NCBI RefSeq assembly: GCF_038502225.1
Contig: NW_027195392.1
Location: 1-64,000 of the forward strand
Length of the DNA: 64,000 bases
Reading direction: 5' to 3'
Source of the DNA: Cherax quadricarinatus
Taxonomy: Eukaryota > Arthropoda > Malacostraca > Decapoda > Parastacidae
The translations under genes and the position numbers were made by a program. Positions 9,637 to 23,041 of this stretch are shown one piece after another. Each line of letters opens with the position of its first letter. Positions within the stretch are counted from its first letter, which is position 1. Under the pieces are notes generated by a model, which saw nothing but the letters and a program-made list of their open reading frames with translations, was not told the origin of the DNA and ran no database searches.

Positions 9637-10675
9637 GCAATACCTGGCAGCGTTTACTGCCAGAGTATACAGCAGAACATAGCAGAGTTTACTGCCAGAG
9701 TTTACTGCAGTTCCTAGAAGAGTTTACTGCAAGAGTACACTGCAGACCCTAGCAGAGTTTACTGCCAGAGTATACTGCAGTACATAGCAGAATTTACTGC
9801 CAGCGTATACTGCAGTACCTAGCAGATTTTACTGCCAGAGTATACTGCAGTACCGAGCAGAGTTTACTGCGAGAGTATATTGCAGTACCTAGCAGAGTTT
9901 ACTGGCAGAGTGTACTGCAGTACCTAGCAGAGTTTACTGCCAGAGTATACTGCAGTACCTAGCAGAGTTTACTGCAAGAGTATACTTCAGTACCTAGTAG
10001 AGTTTACCGCAAGAGTATACTGCAGTACCTAGCAGAGTTTACTGCAAGAGTATACTGCAGTACCTAGCAGAGTTTACTACCAGAGTATACTGCAGTACCT
10101 AGCAGAGTTTACTGCCAGAGTATACTGCAGTACCCAGCAGAGTTTACTGCCAGAATATATTGCAGTACATAGCAGAGTTTACTGCCAGAGTATACTGCAG
10201 TACATAGCAGAGTTTACTGCCAGAGTATACTGCACTACTTAGCAGAGTTTACTGCCAGAGTATACTGCAGTTCCTAGCAGAGTTTACTGCCAGAGTATGC
10301 TGCAGAACCTAGCAGAGTTTCTGCCAAAGTATACTGCAGTGCCTAGCAGAGTCTACTGCCAGAGTATACTTCAGTACCTGGCAGAGTTTACTGCCAGAGT
10401 ATACTGCAGTACCTAGCAGAGTTTACTACCAGAGTATACTGCAGTACCTAGCAGAGTTTACTGCCAGAGTATACTGCAGTACCTAGCAGAGTTTACTGCC
10501 AGAATATATTGCACTACCTAGCAGAGTTTACTGCAAGAGTATACTGCAGTACCTAGCAGAGTTTACTGCCAGAGTATACTGCAGTACCTAGCAGAGTTTA
10601 CTGCCAGAGTATACTGCAGTACCTAGCAGAGTTTACTGCCAGAGTATACTGCAGTACCTAGCAGAGTTTACTGCT
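9637..10675. repeat. F array 1, 35-bp minisatellite
   Basis: About 30 monomers reading CAGAGTTTACTGCCAGAG then TATACTGCAGTACCTAG. Every good monomer has the perfect 10-bp palindrome TACTGCAGTA (a PstI site). Confidence 0.93.
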
Positions 10676-10777
10676 AGAGGGGAACATAGGCCTAGTGTGC
10701 CGTGAGCAGAATAATAATAATAATAGAACTTTTCTTTGTCAGAGGAAAGAAAGTCTCCCTGATAATATTGTGTATGC

Positions 10778-12266
10778 ATAGTGTATAGTGTATACTACAG
10801 TGACACCCTAGTATACATAGTGTATAGTGTATACTACAGTGGCACCCTAGTATACATAGTGTAATGTATACTACAGTGACACACTAGCATACATAGTGTT
10901 ACAGTGGCACACTAGTGTGCATAGTGTCATAGTGAATACTACAGTGGCACCCTAGTATACATAGTGTATAGTGCATACTACAGCGACACCCTAGTATACA
11001 TAGTGTCATAGTGTATACTACAGTGACACACTAGTATACATAGTGTATAGTGTATACTACAGTGGCACCCTAGTATACATAGTGTATAGTGTATACTACA
11101 GTGGCTCGCTAGTATACATAGTGTATACTACAGTGGCACCCTAGTATACATAGTGTATAGTGTAAACTACAGTGACACCTTGGTATACGTAGTGTATAGT
11201 GTATACTACAATGACACCCTAGTATACATAGTGTTATAGTGTATGCTACAGAGACACCCTAGTATACATAGTGTATAGTTTATACTACAGTGGCACCCTA
11301 GTATACATAGTGTATAGCGTATACTACAGTGAAACCCGTGTATACATAGTATATAGTGTATACTACAGTGGCACCCTAGTATTAATAGTGTTATAGTGTA
11401 TACTACAGTGGCACCCTAGTATACATAATGTATACTGCATACTACAGTGGCACCCTAGTATACATAGTGTATAGTGTATACTATAGTGACACCCTAGTAT
11501 ACATAGTGTTGTAGTGTATACTACAGTGGCACCCTAGTATACATAGTGTATAGTGTATTCTACATTGGCACCCTAGTATACATAGTGTATAGTTTATACT
11601 ACAGTGGCACCCTAGTATACATAGTGTATAGTGAATACTACAGTCACACAATAGTATACATACTGTATAGTGTATACTACTGTGGTACCCCAATATACAT
11701 AGTGTTATAGTGTATACTACAGTGGCACCCTAGTATAGTGTATAGTGTATACTACAGTGGCGCCCTAGTATACATAGTGTATAGTGTATACTACAGTGGC
11801 ACTATAGTATACATAGTGTATAATGTATACTACAGTGGCACCCTAGTATATATAGTGTATAGTGTATACTACAGTGACACCCTTGTATACATAGTGTATA
11901 GTGTATACTACAATGACACTCTAGTATATATACATAGTGTATAGTGTATACTACAGTGACACCCTTGTATACATAGTGTATAGTGTATACTACAGTGACA
12001 CTCTAGTATATATACATAGTGTTTAGTGTATACTACAGTGACACCCTTGTATACATAGTGTATAGTGTATACTACAGTGACACTCTAGTATATATACATA
12101 GTGTATAGTGTATACTACAGTTACACCCTAGTATACATAGTATATAGTTCATACTACAGTGGCACCCTGGAATGCATAGTGTATAGTGTTTACTTCAGTG
12201 ACACTCTAGTATACATAGTGTTAAAGTGTATACTACACTGGCACCTTAGTATACATAGTGTTATAG
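10778..12266. repeat. H array 1, 39-bp minisatellite
   Basis: About 38 monomers of GTATACTACAGTGGCACCC then TAGTATACATAGTGTATA. TAGTATAC and GTATACTA in neighbouring halves form an 8-bp inverted repeat with a 12-base spacer. The period is 13 codons, which gives long tyrosine/valine-rich pseudo-frames. Confidence 0.92.
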
Positions 12267-12498
12267 TGTAGAGTATATTTCATGGGTCAATCTCTCTCTA
12301 TGTATCATCTAGCATATGAATGTTGTATTGCAATAAGGGTAGGTGTTACTCACCTGTGTTAGACACCAGAGGTGTTACTCACTTGTGTTAGACACCACAA
12401 ACACTGTTTATTCACTTTATCACACTCACCCACTAACAACACAAGTTATTCTTTGTTGGGTTTATAAGAGTCACTGACAACTTACTCAGTATCGACTC

Positions 12499-12695
12499 CG
12501 ACTTCCCGACGTACCACTCCGGCTTCCTGATGTTCCACTCCGGCTTCCTGATGTTCCACTCTGGCTTCCTGATGTTCCACTCAGGCTTCTCGACGTTCAA
12601 CTCCGGCTTCCCGATGTTCCACTCCGGCTTCCAGATATGCCACTCCGGCTTCCTGATGTTCCACTAGGGCTTCCCGATGTTCCACTCCGGAGTCT
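12499..12695. repeat. B array 2, 21-bp minisatellite
   Basis: About nine monomers, with the same variant pattern as units 3 and 4 (for example CAGGCTTCTCGACGTTC as an internal marker). Confidence 0.88.
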
Positions 12696-13312
12696 ACATG
12701 TTCCACTCTGCTCAACATTTCTTGCTCAAAGATGAACTATCAAAGAAAAGAAACAAACAGAGTGAGTTTCTTGGCTGTTGTTCTTATTGTTAAGGTTAGT
12801 GAGAGGTACAGCAGTACAGTGTCTGGGCCATCACTCTCCAGCTGGTCAGTGAGAGGTGGTGCAGTATTTTCTCTGCCCTACCACTCACCAGCTGATCAGT
12901 TAGAGATGGTGCAGTACAGTGTCCAGCCCACCACTCTCCATTTGGTCAGTGAGAGGTTGTGCAGTATAGTGTCTGGCTCATCACTCACGAGCTGGTCAGT
13001 GAGAGGTGGTGCAGTATTGTGTCCGGCCCTCCACTCACCAGCTGGTCAGTGAGAGGTGGTGCAGTATAGTGTCTAGCCCACGACTCTCCAGCTGGTCAGT
13101 GAGAGTTTGTGCAGAATAGTGTCAGGCCCACCACTCACCAGCTGATCAGTGATAGGTGGTGCAGTATAGTGTCCGGATCACCACTCTCCAGCTGGTCATT
13201 GAGAGGTGGTGCAGTATAGTGTACAGCCCACCACTCTACAGCTGGTCAGTTAGAGATGGTACAGTATAGTGTCCTGCCCACCACTCTCCAGCTGGTCAGA
13301 GAGAGGTGGTGC

Positions 13313-14542
13313 AAAAGCCTTCGACAAGTGTGACCATGGCGTAATAGCGCACAAAATGTGCGCTAAAGGAATAACAGGAAAAGTCGGTCGATGGATCTAT
13401 AATTTCCTCACTAACAGAACACAGAGAGTAGTCGTCAACAGAGTAAAGTCCGAGGCAGCTACGGTGAAAAGCTCTGTTCCACAAGGCACAGTACTAGCTC
13501 CCATCTTGTTTCTCATCCTCATATCCGACATAGACAAGGATGTCAGCCACAGCACCGTGTCTTCCTTTGCAGATGACACCCGAATCTGCATGACAGTGTC
13601 TTCCATTGCAGACACTGCAAGGCTCCAGGCGGACATCAACCAAATCTTTCAGTGGGCTGCAGAAAACAATATGAAGTTCAACGATGAGAAATTTCAATTA
13701 CTCAGATATGGTAAACATGAGGAAATTAAATCTTCATCAGAGTACAAAACAAATTCTGGCCACAAAATAGAGCGAAACACCAACGTCAAAGACCTGGAAG
13801 TGATTATGTCAGAGGATCTCACCTTCAAGGACCATAACATTGTATCAATCGCATCTGCTAGAAAAATGACAGGATGGATAATGAGAACCTTCAAAACTAG
13901 GGAGGCCAAGCCCATGATGACACTCTTCAGGTCACTTGTTCTATCTAGGCTGGAATATTGCTGCACTCTAAGAGCACCTTTCAAGGCAGGTGAAATTGCC
14001 TACCTAGAAAATGTACAGAGAACTTTCACGGCGCGCATAACGGAGATAAAACACCTCAATTACTGGGAGCGCTTGAGGTTTCTAAACCTGTATTCCCTGG
14101 AACGCAGGAGGGAGAGATACATGAATATATACACCTGGAAAATCCTAGAGGGACTAGTACCGAACTTGCACACGAAAATCACTCACTACGAAAGCAAAAG
14201 ACTTGGCAGACGATGCACCATCCCCCCAATGAAAAGCAGGGGTGTCACTAGCACGTTAAGAGACCATACAATAAGTGTCCGGGGCCCGAGACTGTTCAAC
14301 TGCCTCTCAGCACACATAAGGGGGATTACCAACAGACCCCTGGCAGTCTTCAAGCTGGCACTAGACAAGCACCTAAAGTTAGTTCCTGATCAGCCGGGCT
14401 GTGGCTCGTACGTTGGTTTGCGTGCAGCCAGCAGCAACAGCCTGGTTGATCAGGCGCTGATCCACCAGGAGGCCTGGTCACAGACCGGGCCGCCGGGGCG
14501 TTGACCCCCGAAACTCTCTCCAGGTAAACTCTCCAGGTAAAC
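13313..14542 (+). mobile_element. LINE family L1x, copy 2 (5'-truncated)
   Basis: About 1.23 kb of the family seen at 95-2950, here on the plus strand, beginning inside the RT at AFDKCDHG and ending in the CAGGTAAACTC-type tail. Comparison with the empty site at about 20,390-20,415 shows that some 13 bp of target satellite was lost at insertion and no clear target duplication was made. Confidence 0.9.
13314..14504 (+). pseudogene. LINE reverse transcriptase C-terminal fragment
   Basis: An open frame runs from the satellite at 13269 into the LINE. The first 15 codons are satellite-derived and the LINE part starts at the lysine before AFDKCDHG. It keeps VPQGT and FADDT and the normal LINE C-terminus through VRGPRLFNCL to the stop, which the copy at 253-2913 has lost through a frameshift. 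With no endonuclease and no fingers or palm start, it cannot make an active enzyme. It is useful as the reference for the family's C-terminal end. Confidence 0.85.
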
Positions 14543-15740
14543 ACCCACCACTCTCCAGGTGGTCAGTGAGAGATGGTACAGTATAGTGTCCGGCCCACCA
14601 CTCTCCAGCTGGTCAGTGAGAGGTGGTGCAGTATTTTCTCTGCCCTACCACTCACCAGCTGGTCAGTGAGAGGTGGTGCAGAATAGTGTCAGGCCCTCCA
14701 CTCACCAGCTGGTCGGAGAGAGGTGGTGCAGTAGAGTGTCCGGACCACCACTCACCAGCTGGTCAGTGAGAGGTGGTGCAGTATAGTGTCCGGCCCACCA
14801 TTCACCAGCTGGTCAATGAGAGGTGGTGGAGTATAGTGTCCGGCCTACCACTGTCCTGCTGATCATTGAGAGGTGGTACAGTATATTGTCCGGCCCACTA
14901 CACTCCAGCTGGTCATTGAGAGGTAGTGCAGTATAGTGTCCGGCCCACCACTCTCCAGCTGGTAAATGAGAGGTGGTGCAGTATAGTGTCCGACCCACCA
15001 CTCTTCAGCTGGTCAGTGAGAGGTGGTGCAGTACAGTGTGCGGCCCACTACTCTCCAGCTGGTCAGTGAGAGGTGGTGCAGTACAGTGTACGGCCCACTA
15101 CTCTCCAGCTGGTCAGTGAGAGGTTGTGCAGTATAGTGTCTGGCCCACCACTCTCCAGCTGGTCAGTGAGAGGTGGTGCAGTATAGTGTCCGGCCCACCA
15201 CTCTTCAGCTGGTCAGTGAGAGGTGGTGCAGCATAGTGTCCGGCCCACTACTCTCCAGCTGGTCAGTGAGAGGTGGTGCAGTATAGTGTCCAGTCGACCA
15301 CTCTCCAGCTGGTCAGTGAGAGGAAGTGCAGAATAGTGTCTGGCCAAAAACTCTCCAGCTGATCAGTGAAAGGTGGTGCAGTATAGTGTCCCGCCCACCA
15401 CTCACCAGCTGGTCAGTGAGAGGTGGTGCAGTATTGTGTCCCGCCCACCACTCACCATCTCGTCAGTGAGAGGTGGTGCAGTATAGTGTCTGGCCCGCCA
15501 CTCTCCAGCTGGTCAGTGAGAGGTGGTGCAGTATAGTGTCTGGCCCACCACTCTCCAGCTGGTCAGTGAGAGGTAGTGCAGTATAGTGTCCAGCCCACCA
15601 CTCTCCAGTTGGTCAGTGAGAAGTGGTGCAGTATAGTGTCCGGCCCACCATTCACCAGCTCGTGAGTGAGAGGTGGGGCAGTATAGTGTCCAGCCCACCA
15701 GCCACCACCTGGTCAATGAGAGGTGGTGCAGTATAGTGTC

Positions 15741-15925
15741 CAACAACAAGCGTGTGGTATCGTGAATCGTTGTTCTCCGTGTTTTCTCGTGTTTTCACGG
15801 TCGCTCTTAAGTGCTAGAACTTTAATTTGTGCCATCAGTCTTATACGATACATCCCTCTAGCACTTGGAGCCAATCTTGGGGAGAAAATAGTATACACTG
15901 AGTCATAAAGGAAGATTAGTGTGCA
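15741..15925 (+). repeat. Linker E2
   Basis: Same linker as 9451-9636, with the 10-bp inverted repeat intact. Confidence 0.82.
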
Positions 15926-17346
15926 ATACCTGGCAGAGTTTACTGCCAGAGTATACTGCAGAACATAGCAGAGTTTACTGCCAGAGTACACTGCAGTACC
16001 TAGCAGAGCTTACTGACATAGTGTACTGCAGTTCCTAGCAGACTTTACTGCCAGAGTATACTGCACTACCTACCAGAGTTTACTGTCAGAGTATATTGCA
16101 CTACCTAGCAGAGTTTACTGCCGGAGTATACTGCAGCACCTAGCAGAGTTTACTGGCAGAGTACACTGCAGTACCTAGCAGAGTTTACTGCCAGAGAATA
16201 CTGCAGTACCTAGCAGATTTTATTGCCAGAGTACACTGCAGTACCTAGCAGAGTTTACTGCCAGAGTATACTGCAGCACCTAGCAGAGTTTACTGCCAGA
16301 GTATACTGCAGTACCTAGCAGAGTTTACTGCCAGAGTATACTGCAGTACCTAGAAGAGTTTACTGCCAGAGTTTACTGCAGTTCCTAGAAGAGTTTACTG
16401 CAAGAGTACACTGCAGACCCTAGCAGAGTTTACTGCCAGAGTATACTGCAGTAAATAGCAGAATTTACTGCCAGCGTATACTGCAGTACCTAGCAGATTT
16501 TACTGCCAGAGTATACTGCAGTACCTAGCAGAGTTTACTGCGAGAGTATATTGCAGTACCTAGCAGAGTTTACTGGCAGAGTGTACTGCAGTACCTAGCA
16601 GAGTTTACTGCCAGAGTATACTGCAGTACCTAGCAGAGTTTACTGCAAGAGTATACTTCAGTACCTAATAGAGTTTACCGCAAGAGTATACTGCAGTACC
16701 TAGCAGAGTTTACTGCAAGAGTATACTGCAGTACCTAGCAGAGTTTACTACCAGAGTATACTGCAGTACCTAGCAGAGTTTACTGCCAGAGTATACTGCA
16801 GTACCCAGCAGAGTTTACTGCCAGAATATATTGCAGTACATAGCAGAGTTTACTGCCAGAGTATACTGCAGTACCTAGCAGAGTTTACTGCCAGAGTAAA
16901 CTGCACTACTTAGCAGAGTTTACTGCCAGAGTATACTGCAGTTCCTAGCAGAGTTTACTGCCAGAGTATGCTGCAGAACCTAGCAGAGTTTCTGCCGAAG
17001 TATACTGCAGTGCCTAGCAGAGTCTACTGCCAGAGTATACATCAGTACCTGGCAGAGTTTACTGCCAGAGTATACTGCAGTACCCAGCAGAGTTTACTAC
17101 CAGAGTATACTGCAGTACCTAGCAGAGTTTACTGCCAGAGTATACTGCAGTACCTAGCAGAGTTTACTGCCAGAATATATTGCACTACCTAGCAGAGTTT
17201 ACTGCAAGAGTATACTGCAGTACCTAGCAGAGTTTAATGCCAGAGTATACTGCAGTACCTAACAGAGTTTACTGCCAGAGTATACTGCAGTACCTAGCAG
17301 AGTTTACTGCCAGAGTATACTGCAGTACCTAGCAGAGTTTACTGCT
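15926..17346. repeat. F array 2, 35-bp minisatellite
   Basis: About 41 monomers with the TACTGCAGTA palindrome. The array has more monomers at its left end than F array 1. Confidence 0.92.
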
Positions 17347-17446
17347 AGAGGGGAACATAGGCCTAGTGTGCCGTGAGCAGAATAATAATAATAATAATAG
17401 AACTTTTCTTTGTCAGAGGAAAAAAAGTCTCCCTGATAATATTGTG

Positions 17447-19227
17447 TATGCATAGTGTATAGTGTATACTACAGTGACACCCAAGTATACATAGTGCATA
17501 GTGTATACTACAGTGGCACCCTAGTATACATAGTGTATAGTGAATACTACAGTGACACCCTAGTATACATAGTGTTATAGTGTATACTACAGTGGGACCA
17601 TAGATTATATGTAGTGTATAGTGTATACTACAGTGGCACCCTAGTATACATAGTGTAATGTATACTACAGTGACACACTAGCATACATAGTGTTACAGTG
17701 GCACACTAGTGTGCATAGTGTCATAGTGAATACTACAGTGGCACCCAAGTATACATAGTGTATAGGGCATACTACAGTGACACCCTAGTATACATAGTGT
17801 CATAGTGTATACTACAGTGACACACTAGTATACATAGTGTATAGTGTATACTACAGTGGCACCCTAGTATACATAGTGTATAGTGTATACTACAGTGGCT
17901 AGCTAGTATACATAGTGTATACTACAGTGGCACCCTAGTATACATAGTGTATAGTGTAAACTACAGTGACAACTTGGTATACGTAGTGTATAGTGTATAC
18001 TACAATGACACCCTAGTATACATAGTGTTATAGTGTATGCTACAGAGACACCCTAGTATGCATAGTGTATAGTTTATAATACAGTGGCACCCTAGTATAC
18101 ATAGTGTATAGCGTATACTACAGTGAAACTCTAGTATACATAGTATATAGTGTATACTACAGTGGCACCCTAGTATTAATAGTGTTATAGTGTATACTAC
18201 AGTGGCACCCTAGTATACATAATGAATACTGCATACTACAGTGGCACCCTAGTATACATAGTGTATAGTGTATACTATAGTGACACCCTAGTATACATAG
18301 TGTTGTAGTGTATACTACAGTGGCACCCTAGTATACATAGTGTATAGTGTATTCTACATTGGCACCCTAGTATACATAGTGTATAGTTTATACTACAGTG
18401 GCACCCTAGTATACATAGTGTGTAGTGTATACTACAGTCACACAATAGTATACATACTGTATAGTGTATACTACAGTGGTACCCCAATATACATAGTGTT
18501 ATAGTGTATACTACAGTGGCATCCTAGTATAGTGTATAGTGTATACTACAGTGGAGCCCTAGTATACATAGTGTATAGTGTATACTACAGTGGCACCATA
18601 GTATACATAGTGTATAATGTATACTACAGTGGCACCCTAGTATATATAGTGTATAGTGTATACTACAGTGACACCCTTGTATACATAGTGTATAGTGTAT
18701 ACTACAATGACACTCTAGTATATATACATAGTGTATAGTGTATACTACAGTGACACCCTTCTATACATAGTGTATAGTGTATACTACAGTGACACTCTAG
18801 TATATATACATAGTGTTTAGTGTATACTACAGTGACACCCTTGTATACATAGTGTATAGTGTATACTACAATGACACTCTAGTATATATACATAGTGTAT
18901 AGTGTATACTACAGTGACACCCTTGTATACATAGTGTATAGTGTATACTACAGTGACACTCTAGTATATATACATAGTGTTTAGTGTATACTACAGTGGC
19001 ACCCTTGTATACATAGTGTATAGTGTATACTACAGTGACACTCTAGTATATATACATAGTGTTTAGTGTATACTACAGTGGCACCCTAGTATACATAGTA
19101 TATAGTTCATACTACAGTGGCACCCTGGAATGCATAGTGTATAGTGTTTACTTCAGTGACACTCTAGTATACATAGTGTTAAAGTGTATACTACACTGGC
19201 ACCTTAGTATACATAGTGTTATAGTGT
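17447..19227. repeat. H array 2, 39-bp minisatellite
   Basis: About 46 monomers. The last ~500 bp alternate two types, one with GACACCCTTG and one with GACACTCTAGTATATATAC, giving a local dimeric repeat of about 84 bp. Confidence 0.9.
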
Positions 19228-19485
19228 AGAGTATATTTCATGGGTCAATCTCTCTCTATGTATCATCTAGCATATGAATGTTGTATTGCAATAAGGGTAG
19301 GTGTTACTCACCAGTGTTAGACACCACAGGTGTTACTCACCTGTGTTAGACACCAGAGGTGTTACTCACTTGTGTTAGACACCACAAACACTGTTTATTC
19401 ACTTTATCACACTCACCCAATAACAACACAAGTTATTCTTTGTTGGGTTTATAAGAGTCACTGACAACTTACTCAGTATCGACTC

Positions 19486-19680
19486 CGACTTCCCGACGTA
19501 CCACTCCGGCTTCCTGATGTTCCACTCCGGCTTCCTGATGTTCCACTCCGGCTTCCTGATGTTCCACTCAGGCTTCTCGACGTTCAACTCCGGCTTCCCG
19601 ATGTTCCACTCCGGCTTCCAGATATGCCACTCCGGCTTCCTGATGTTCCACTAGGGCTTCCCGATGTTCCACTCCGGAGT
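19486..19680. repeat. B array 3, 21-bp minisatellite
   Basis: About nine monomers in the same order of variants as B array 2. Confidence 0.88.
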
Positions 19681-19785
19681 CTACATGTTCCACTCTGCTC
19701 AACATTTCTTGCTCAAAGACGAACTATCAAAGAAAAGAAACAAACAGAGTGAGTTTCTTGGCTGTTGTTCTTATTGTTAAGGTTA

Positions 19786-21610
19786 GTGAGAGGTACAGCA
19801 GTACAGTGTCTGGGCCATCACTCTCCAGCTGGTCAGTGAGAGGTGGTGCAGTATTTTCTCTGCCCTACCACTCACCAGCTGATCAGTTAGAGATGGTGCA
19901 GTACAGTGTCCAGCCCACCACTCTCCATTTGGTCAGTGAGAGGTTGTGCAGTATAGTGTCTGGCCCATCACTCACGAGGTGGTCAGTGAGAGGTGGTGCA
20001 GTATATTGTCCGGCCCTCCACTCACCAGCTGGTCAGTGAGAGGTGGTGCAGTATAGTGTCTGGCCCACCACTCTCCAGCTGGTCAGTAAGAGGTTGAGCA
20101 GAATAGTGTCAGGCACACCACTCACCAGCTGGTCATTGAGAGGTGGTGCAGTATAGTGTCCGGCCCACCACTCACCATCTGGTCAGTGAGAGGTGGTGCA
20201 GTATAGTGTCCAGCCCACTCCTCACCAGCTGGTCAGTGAGAGGTGGTGCAGTATGGTGTCCGGATCACCACTCACCAGCTGGTCAGTGAGAGGTGGTGCA
20301 GTATAGTGTACAGCCCACCACTCTACAGCTGGTCAGTTAGAGATGGTATAGTATAGTGTCCTGCCCACCACTCTCCAGCTGGTCAGAGAGAGGTGGTGCA
20401 GAATATTGTCCCACCCACCACTCTCCAGGTGGTCAGTGAGAGATGGTACAGTATAGTGTCCGGCCCACCACTCTCCAGCTGGTCAGTGAGAGGTGGTGCA
20501 GTATTTTCTCTGCCCTACCACTCACCAGCTGGTCAGTGAGAGGTGGTGCAGAATAGTGTCAGGCCCTCCACTCACCAGCTGGTCGGAGAGAGGTGGTGCA
20601 GTAGAGTGTCCGGACCACCACTCACCAGCTGGTCAGTGAGAAGTGTTGCAGTATAGTGTCCGGCCCACCATTCACCAGCTCGTCAATGAGAGGTGGTGGA
20701 GTATAGTGTCCGGCCTACCACTGTCCTGCTGATCATTGAGAGGTGGTACCGTATATTGTCCGGCCCACTACACTCCAGCTGGTCATTGAGAGGTAGTGCA
20801 GTATAGTGTCCGGCCCACCACTCTCCAGCTGGTAAATGAGAGGTGGTGCAGTATAGTGTCCGGCCCACCACTCTTCAGCTGGTCAGTGAGAGGTGGTGCA
20901 GTACAGTGTGCGGCCCACTACTCTCCAGCTGGTCAGTGAGAGGTGGTGCAGTACAGTGTATGGCCCACTACTCTCCAGCTGTTCAGTGAGAGGTTGTGCA
21001 GTATAGTGTCTGGCCCACCACTCTCCAGCTGGTCAGTGAGAGGTGGTGCAGTATAGTGTCCGGCCCACCACTCTTCAGCTGGTCAGTGAGAGGTGGTGCA
21101 GCATAGTGTCCGGCCCACTACTCTCCAGCTGGTCAGTGAGAGGTGGTGCAGTATAGTGTCCAGTCGACCACTCTCCAGCTGGTCAGTGAGAGGAAGTGCA
21201 GAATAGTGTCTGGCCAAAAACTCTCCAGCTGATCAGTGAGAGGTGGTGCAGTATAGTGTCCCGCCCACCACTCACCAGCTGGTCAGTGAGAGGTGGTGCA
21301 GTATTGTGTCCCGCCCACCACTCACCATCTCGTCAGTGAGAGGTGGTGCAGTATAGTGTCTGGCCCGCCACTCTCCAGCTGGTCAGTGAGAGGTGGTGCA
21401 GTATAGTGTCTGGCCCACCACTCTCCAGCTGGTCAGTGAGAGGTAGTGCAGTATAGTGTCCAGCCCACCACTCTCCAGTTGGTCAGTGAGAAGTGGTGCA
21501 GTATAGTGTCCGGCCCACCATTCACCAGCTCGTGAGTGAGAGGTGGGGCAGTATAGTGTCCAGCCCACCAGCCACCAGCTGGTCAGTGAGAGTTGGTGCA
21601 GTATAGTGTC
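19786..21610. repeat. D array 3, 50-bp minisatellite
   Basis: About 36 monomers. It includes the uninterrupted counterpart of the LINE copy 2 insertion site (near 20,390-20,415). Confidence 0.92.
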
Positions 21611-21796
21611 CATCAACAAGCGTGTGGTATCGTGAATCGTTGTTCTCCGTGTTTTCTCGTGTTTTCACGGTCGCTCTTAAGTGCTAGAACTTTAATTTGT
21701 GCCATCAGTCTTATACGATACATCCCTCTAGCACTTGGAGCCAATCTTGGGGAGAAAATAGTATACACTGAGTCATAAAGGAAGATTAGTGTGCAA
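21611..21796 (+). repeat. Linker E3
   Basis: Same linker as 9451-9636, with the inverted repeat intact. Confidence 0.82.
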
Positions 21797-23041
21797 TACC
21801 TGGCAGAGTTTACTGCCAGAGTATACTGCAGAACATAGCAGAGTTTACTGCCAGAGTACACTGCAGTACCTAGCAGAGTTTACTGCCAGAGAATACTGCA
21901 GTAGCTAGCAGATTTTATTGCCAGAGTACACTGCAGTACCTAGCAGAGTTTACTGCCACAGTATACTGCAGCACCTAGCAGAGTTTACTTCCAGCGTATA
22001 CTGCAGTACCTAGCAGAGTTTACTGCCAGAGTATACTGCACTACCTAGAAGAGTTTACTGACAGAGTTTACTGCAGTTCCTAGAAGAGTTTACTGCAAGA
22101 GTACACTGCAGACCCTAGCAGAGTTTACTGCCAGAGTATACTGCAGTACATAGCAGAATTTACTGCCAGAGTATACTGCAGTACCTAGCAGAATTTACTG
22201 CCAGAGTATACTGCAGTACCAAGCAGAGTTTACTGCGAGAGTATATTGCAGTACCTAGCAGAGTTTACTGACAGAGTGTACTGCAGTACCTAGCAGAGTT
22301 TACTGCCAGAGTATACTGCAGTACCTAGCAGAGTTTACTGCAAGAGTATACTTCAGTACCTAGTAGAGTTTACTGCAAGAGTATACTGCAGTACCTAGCA
22401 GAGTTTACTGCAAGAGTATACTGCAGTACCTAGCAGAGTTTACTACCAGAGTATACTGCAGTACCTAGCAGAGTTTACTGCCTGAGTATACTGCAGTACC
22501 CAGCAGAGTTTACTGCCAGAATATATTGCAGTATATAGCAGAGTTTACTGCCAGAGTATACTGCAGTACCTAGCAGAGTTTACTGTCAGAGTATACTGCA
22601 CTACTTAGCAGAGTTTACTGCCAGAGTATACTGCAGTTCCTAGCAGAGTTTACTGCCAGAGTATGCTGCAGAACCTAGCAGAGTTTCTGCCAAAGTATAC
22701 TGCAGTGCCTAGCAGAGTCTACTGCCAGAGTATACTTCAGTACCTGGCAGAGTTTACTGCCAGAGTATACTGCAGTACCTAGCAGAGTTTACTACCAGAG
22801 TATACTGCAGTACCTAGCAGAGTTTACTGCCAGAGTATACTGCAGTACCTAGCAGAGTTTACTGACAGAATATATTGCAGTACCTAGCAGAGTTTACTGC
22901 AAGAGTATACTGCAGTACCTAGCAGAGTTTACTGCCAGAGTATACTGCAGTACCTAGCAGAGTTTACTGCCAGAGTGTACTGCAGTACCTAGCAGAGTTT
23001 ACTGCCAGAGTATACTGCAGTACCTAGCAGAGTTTAATGCT
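21797..23041. repeat. F array 3, 35-bp minisatellite
   Basis: About 36 monomers. The right two thirds follow unit 2 monomer by monomer. Confidence 0.92.

Larger units (their letters stand above)
7227..12266 (+). repeat. Macrosatellite unit 1 (A-B-C-D-E-F-G-H)
   Basis: First complete unit of the higher-order repeat, about 5.0 kb. Four minisatellites (B 21 bp, D 50 bp, F 35 bp, H 39 bp) alternate with four single-copy linkers: A 7227-7457, C 7794-7880, E 9451-9636, G 10676-10777. The linkers are nearly identical in the later units and define the register. G contains an AAT microsatellite and CTCCCTGATAATATTG. No function is known to me. It is the only uninterrupted unit in the window. Confidence 0.92.
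12796..15740. repeat. D array 2, 50-bp minisatellite (split by LINE)
   Basis: About 34 monomers outside the LINE at 13313-14542. The monomers right of the LINE (14555 onward) match 20430-21610 of unit 3 in order and in variant positions. Confidence 0.92.
12267..19227 (+). repeat. Macrosatellite unit 2 (with LINE insertion)
   Basis: Second unit, about 5.7 kb without its 1.2-kb LINE. Linkers: A 12267-12498, C 12696-12795, E 15741-15925, G 17347-17446. Sequence in D, E, F and H is very close to unit 3, closer than to unit 1, suggesting that 2 and 3 are a recent duplicate pair. The site of LINE copy 2 is empty in unit 3. Confidence 0.9.

Noticed and set aside
7881..10675. CRISPR array
   Set aside because: The units are contiguous without unique spacers, the DNA is eukaryotic, and no cas genes are present.
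11738..11944. Tyr/Val-rich frames with a 13-residue repeat (VYSVYYSGTLVYI) in all H arrays
   Set aside because: The 39-bp satellite is a multiple of three, so open frames arise automatically, on both strands. They show no start context, and substitutions fall at all codon positions.
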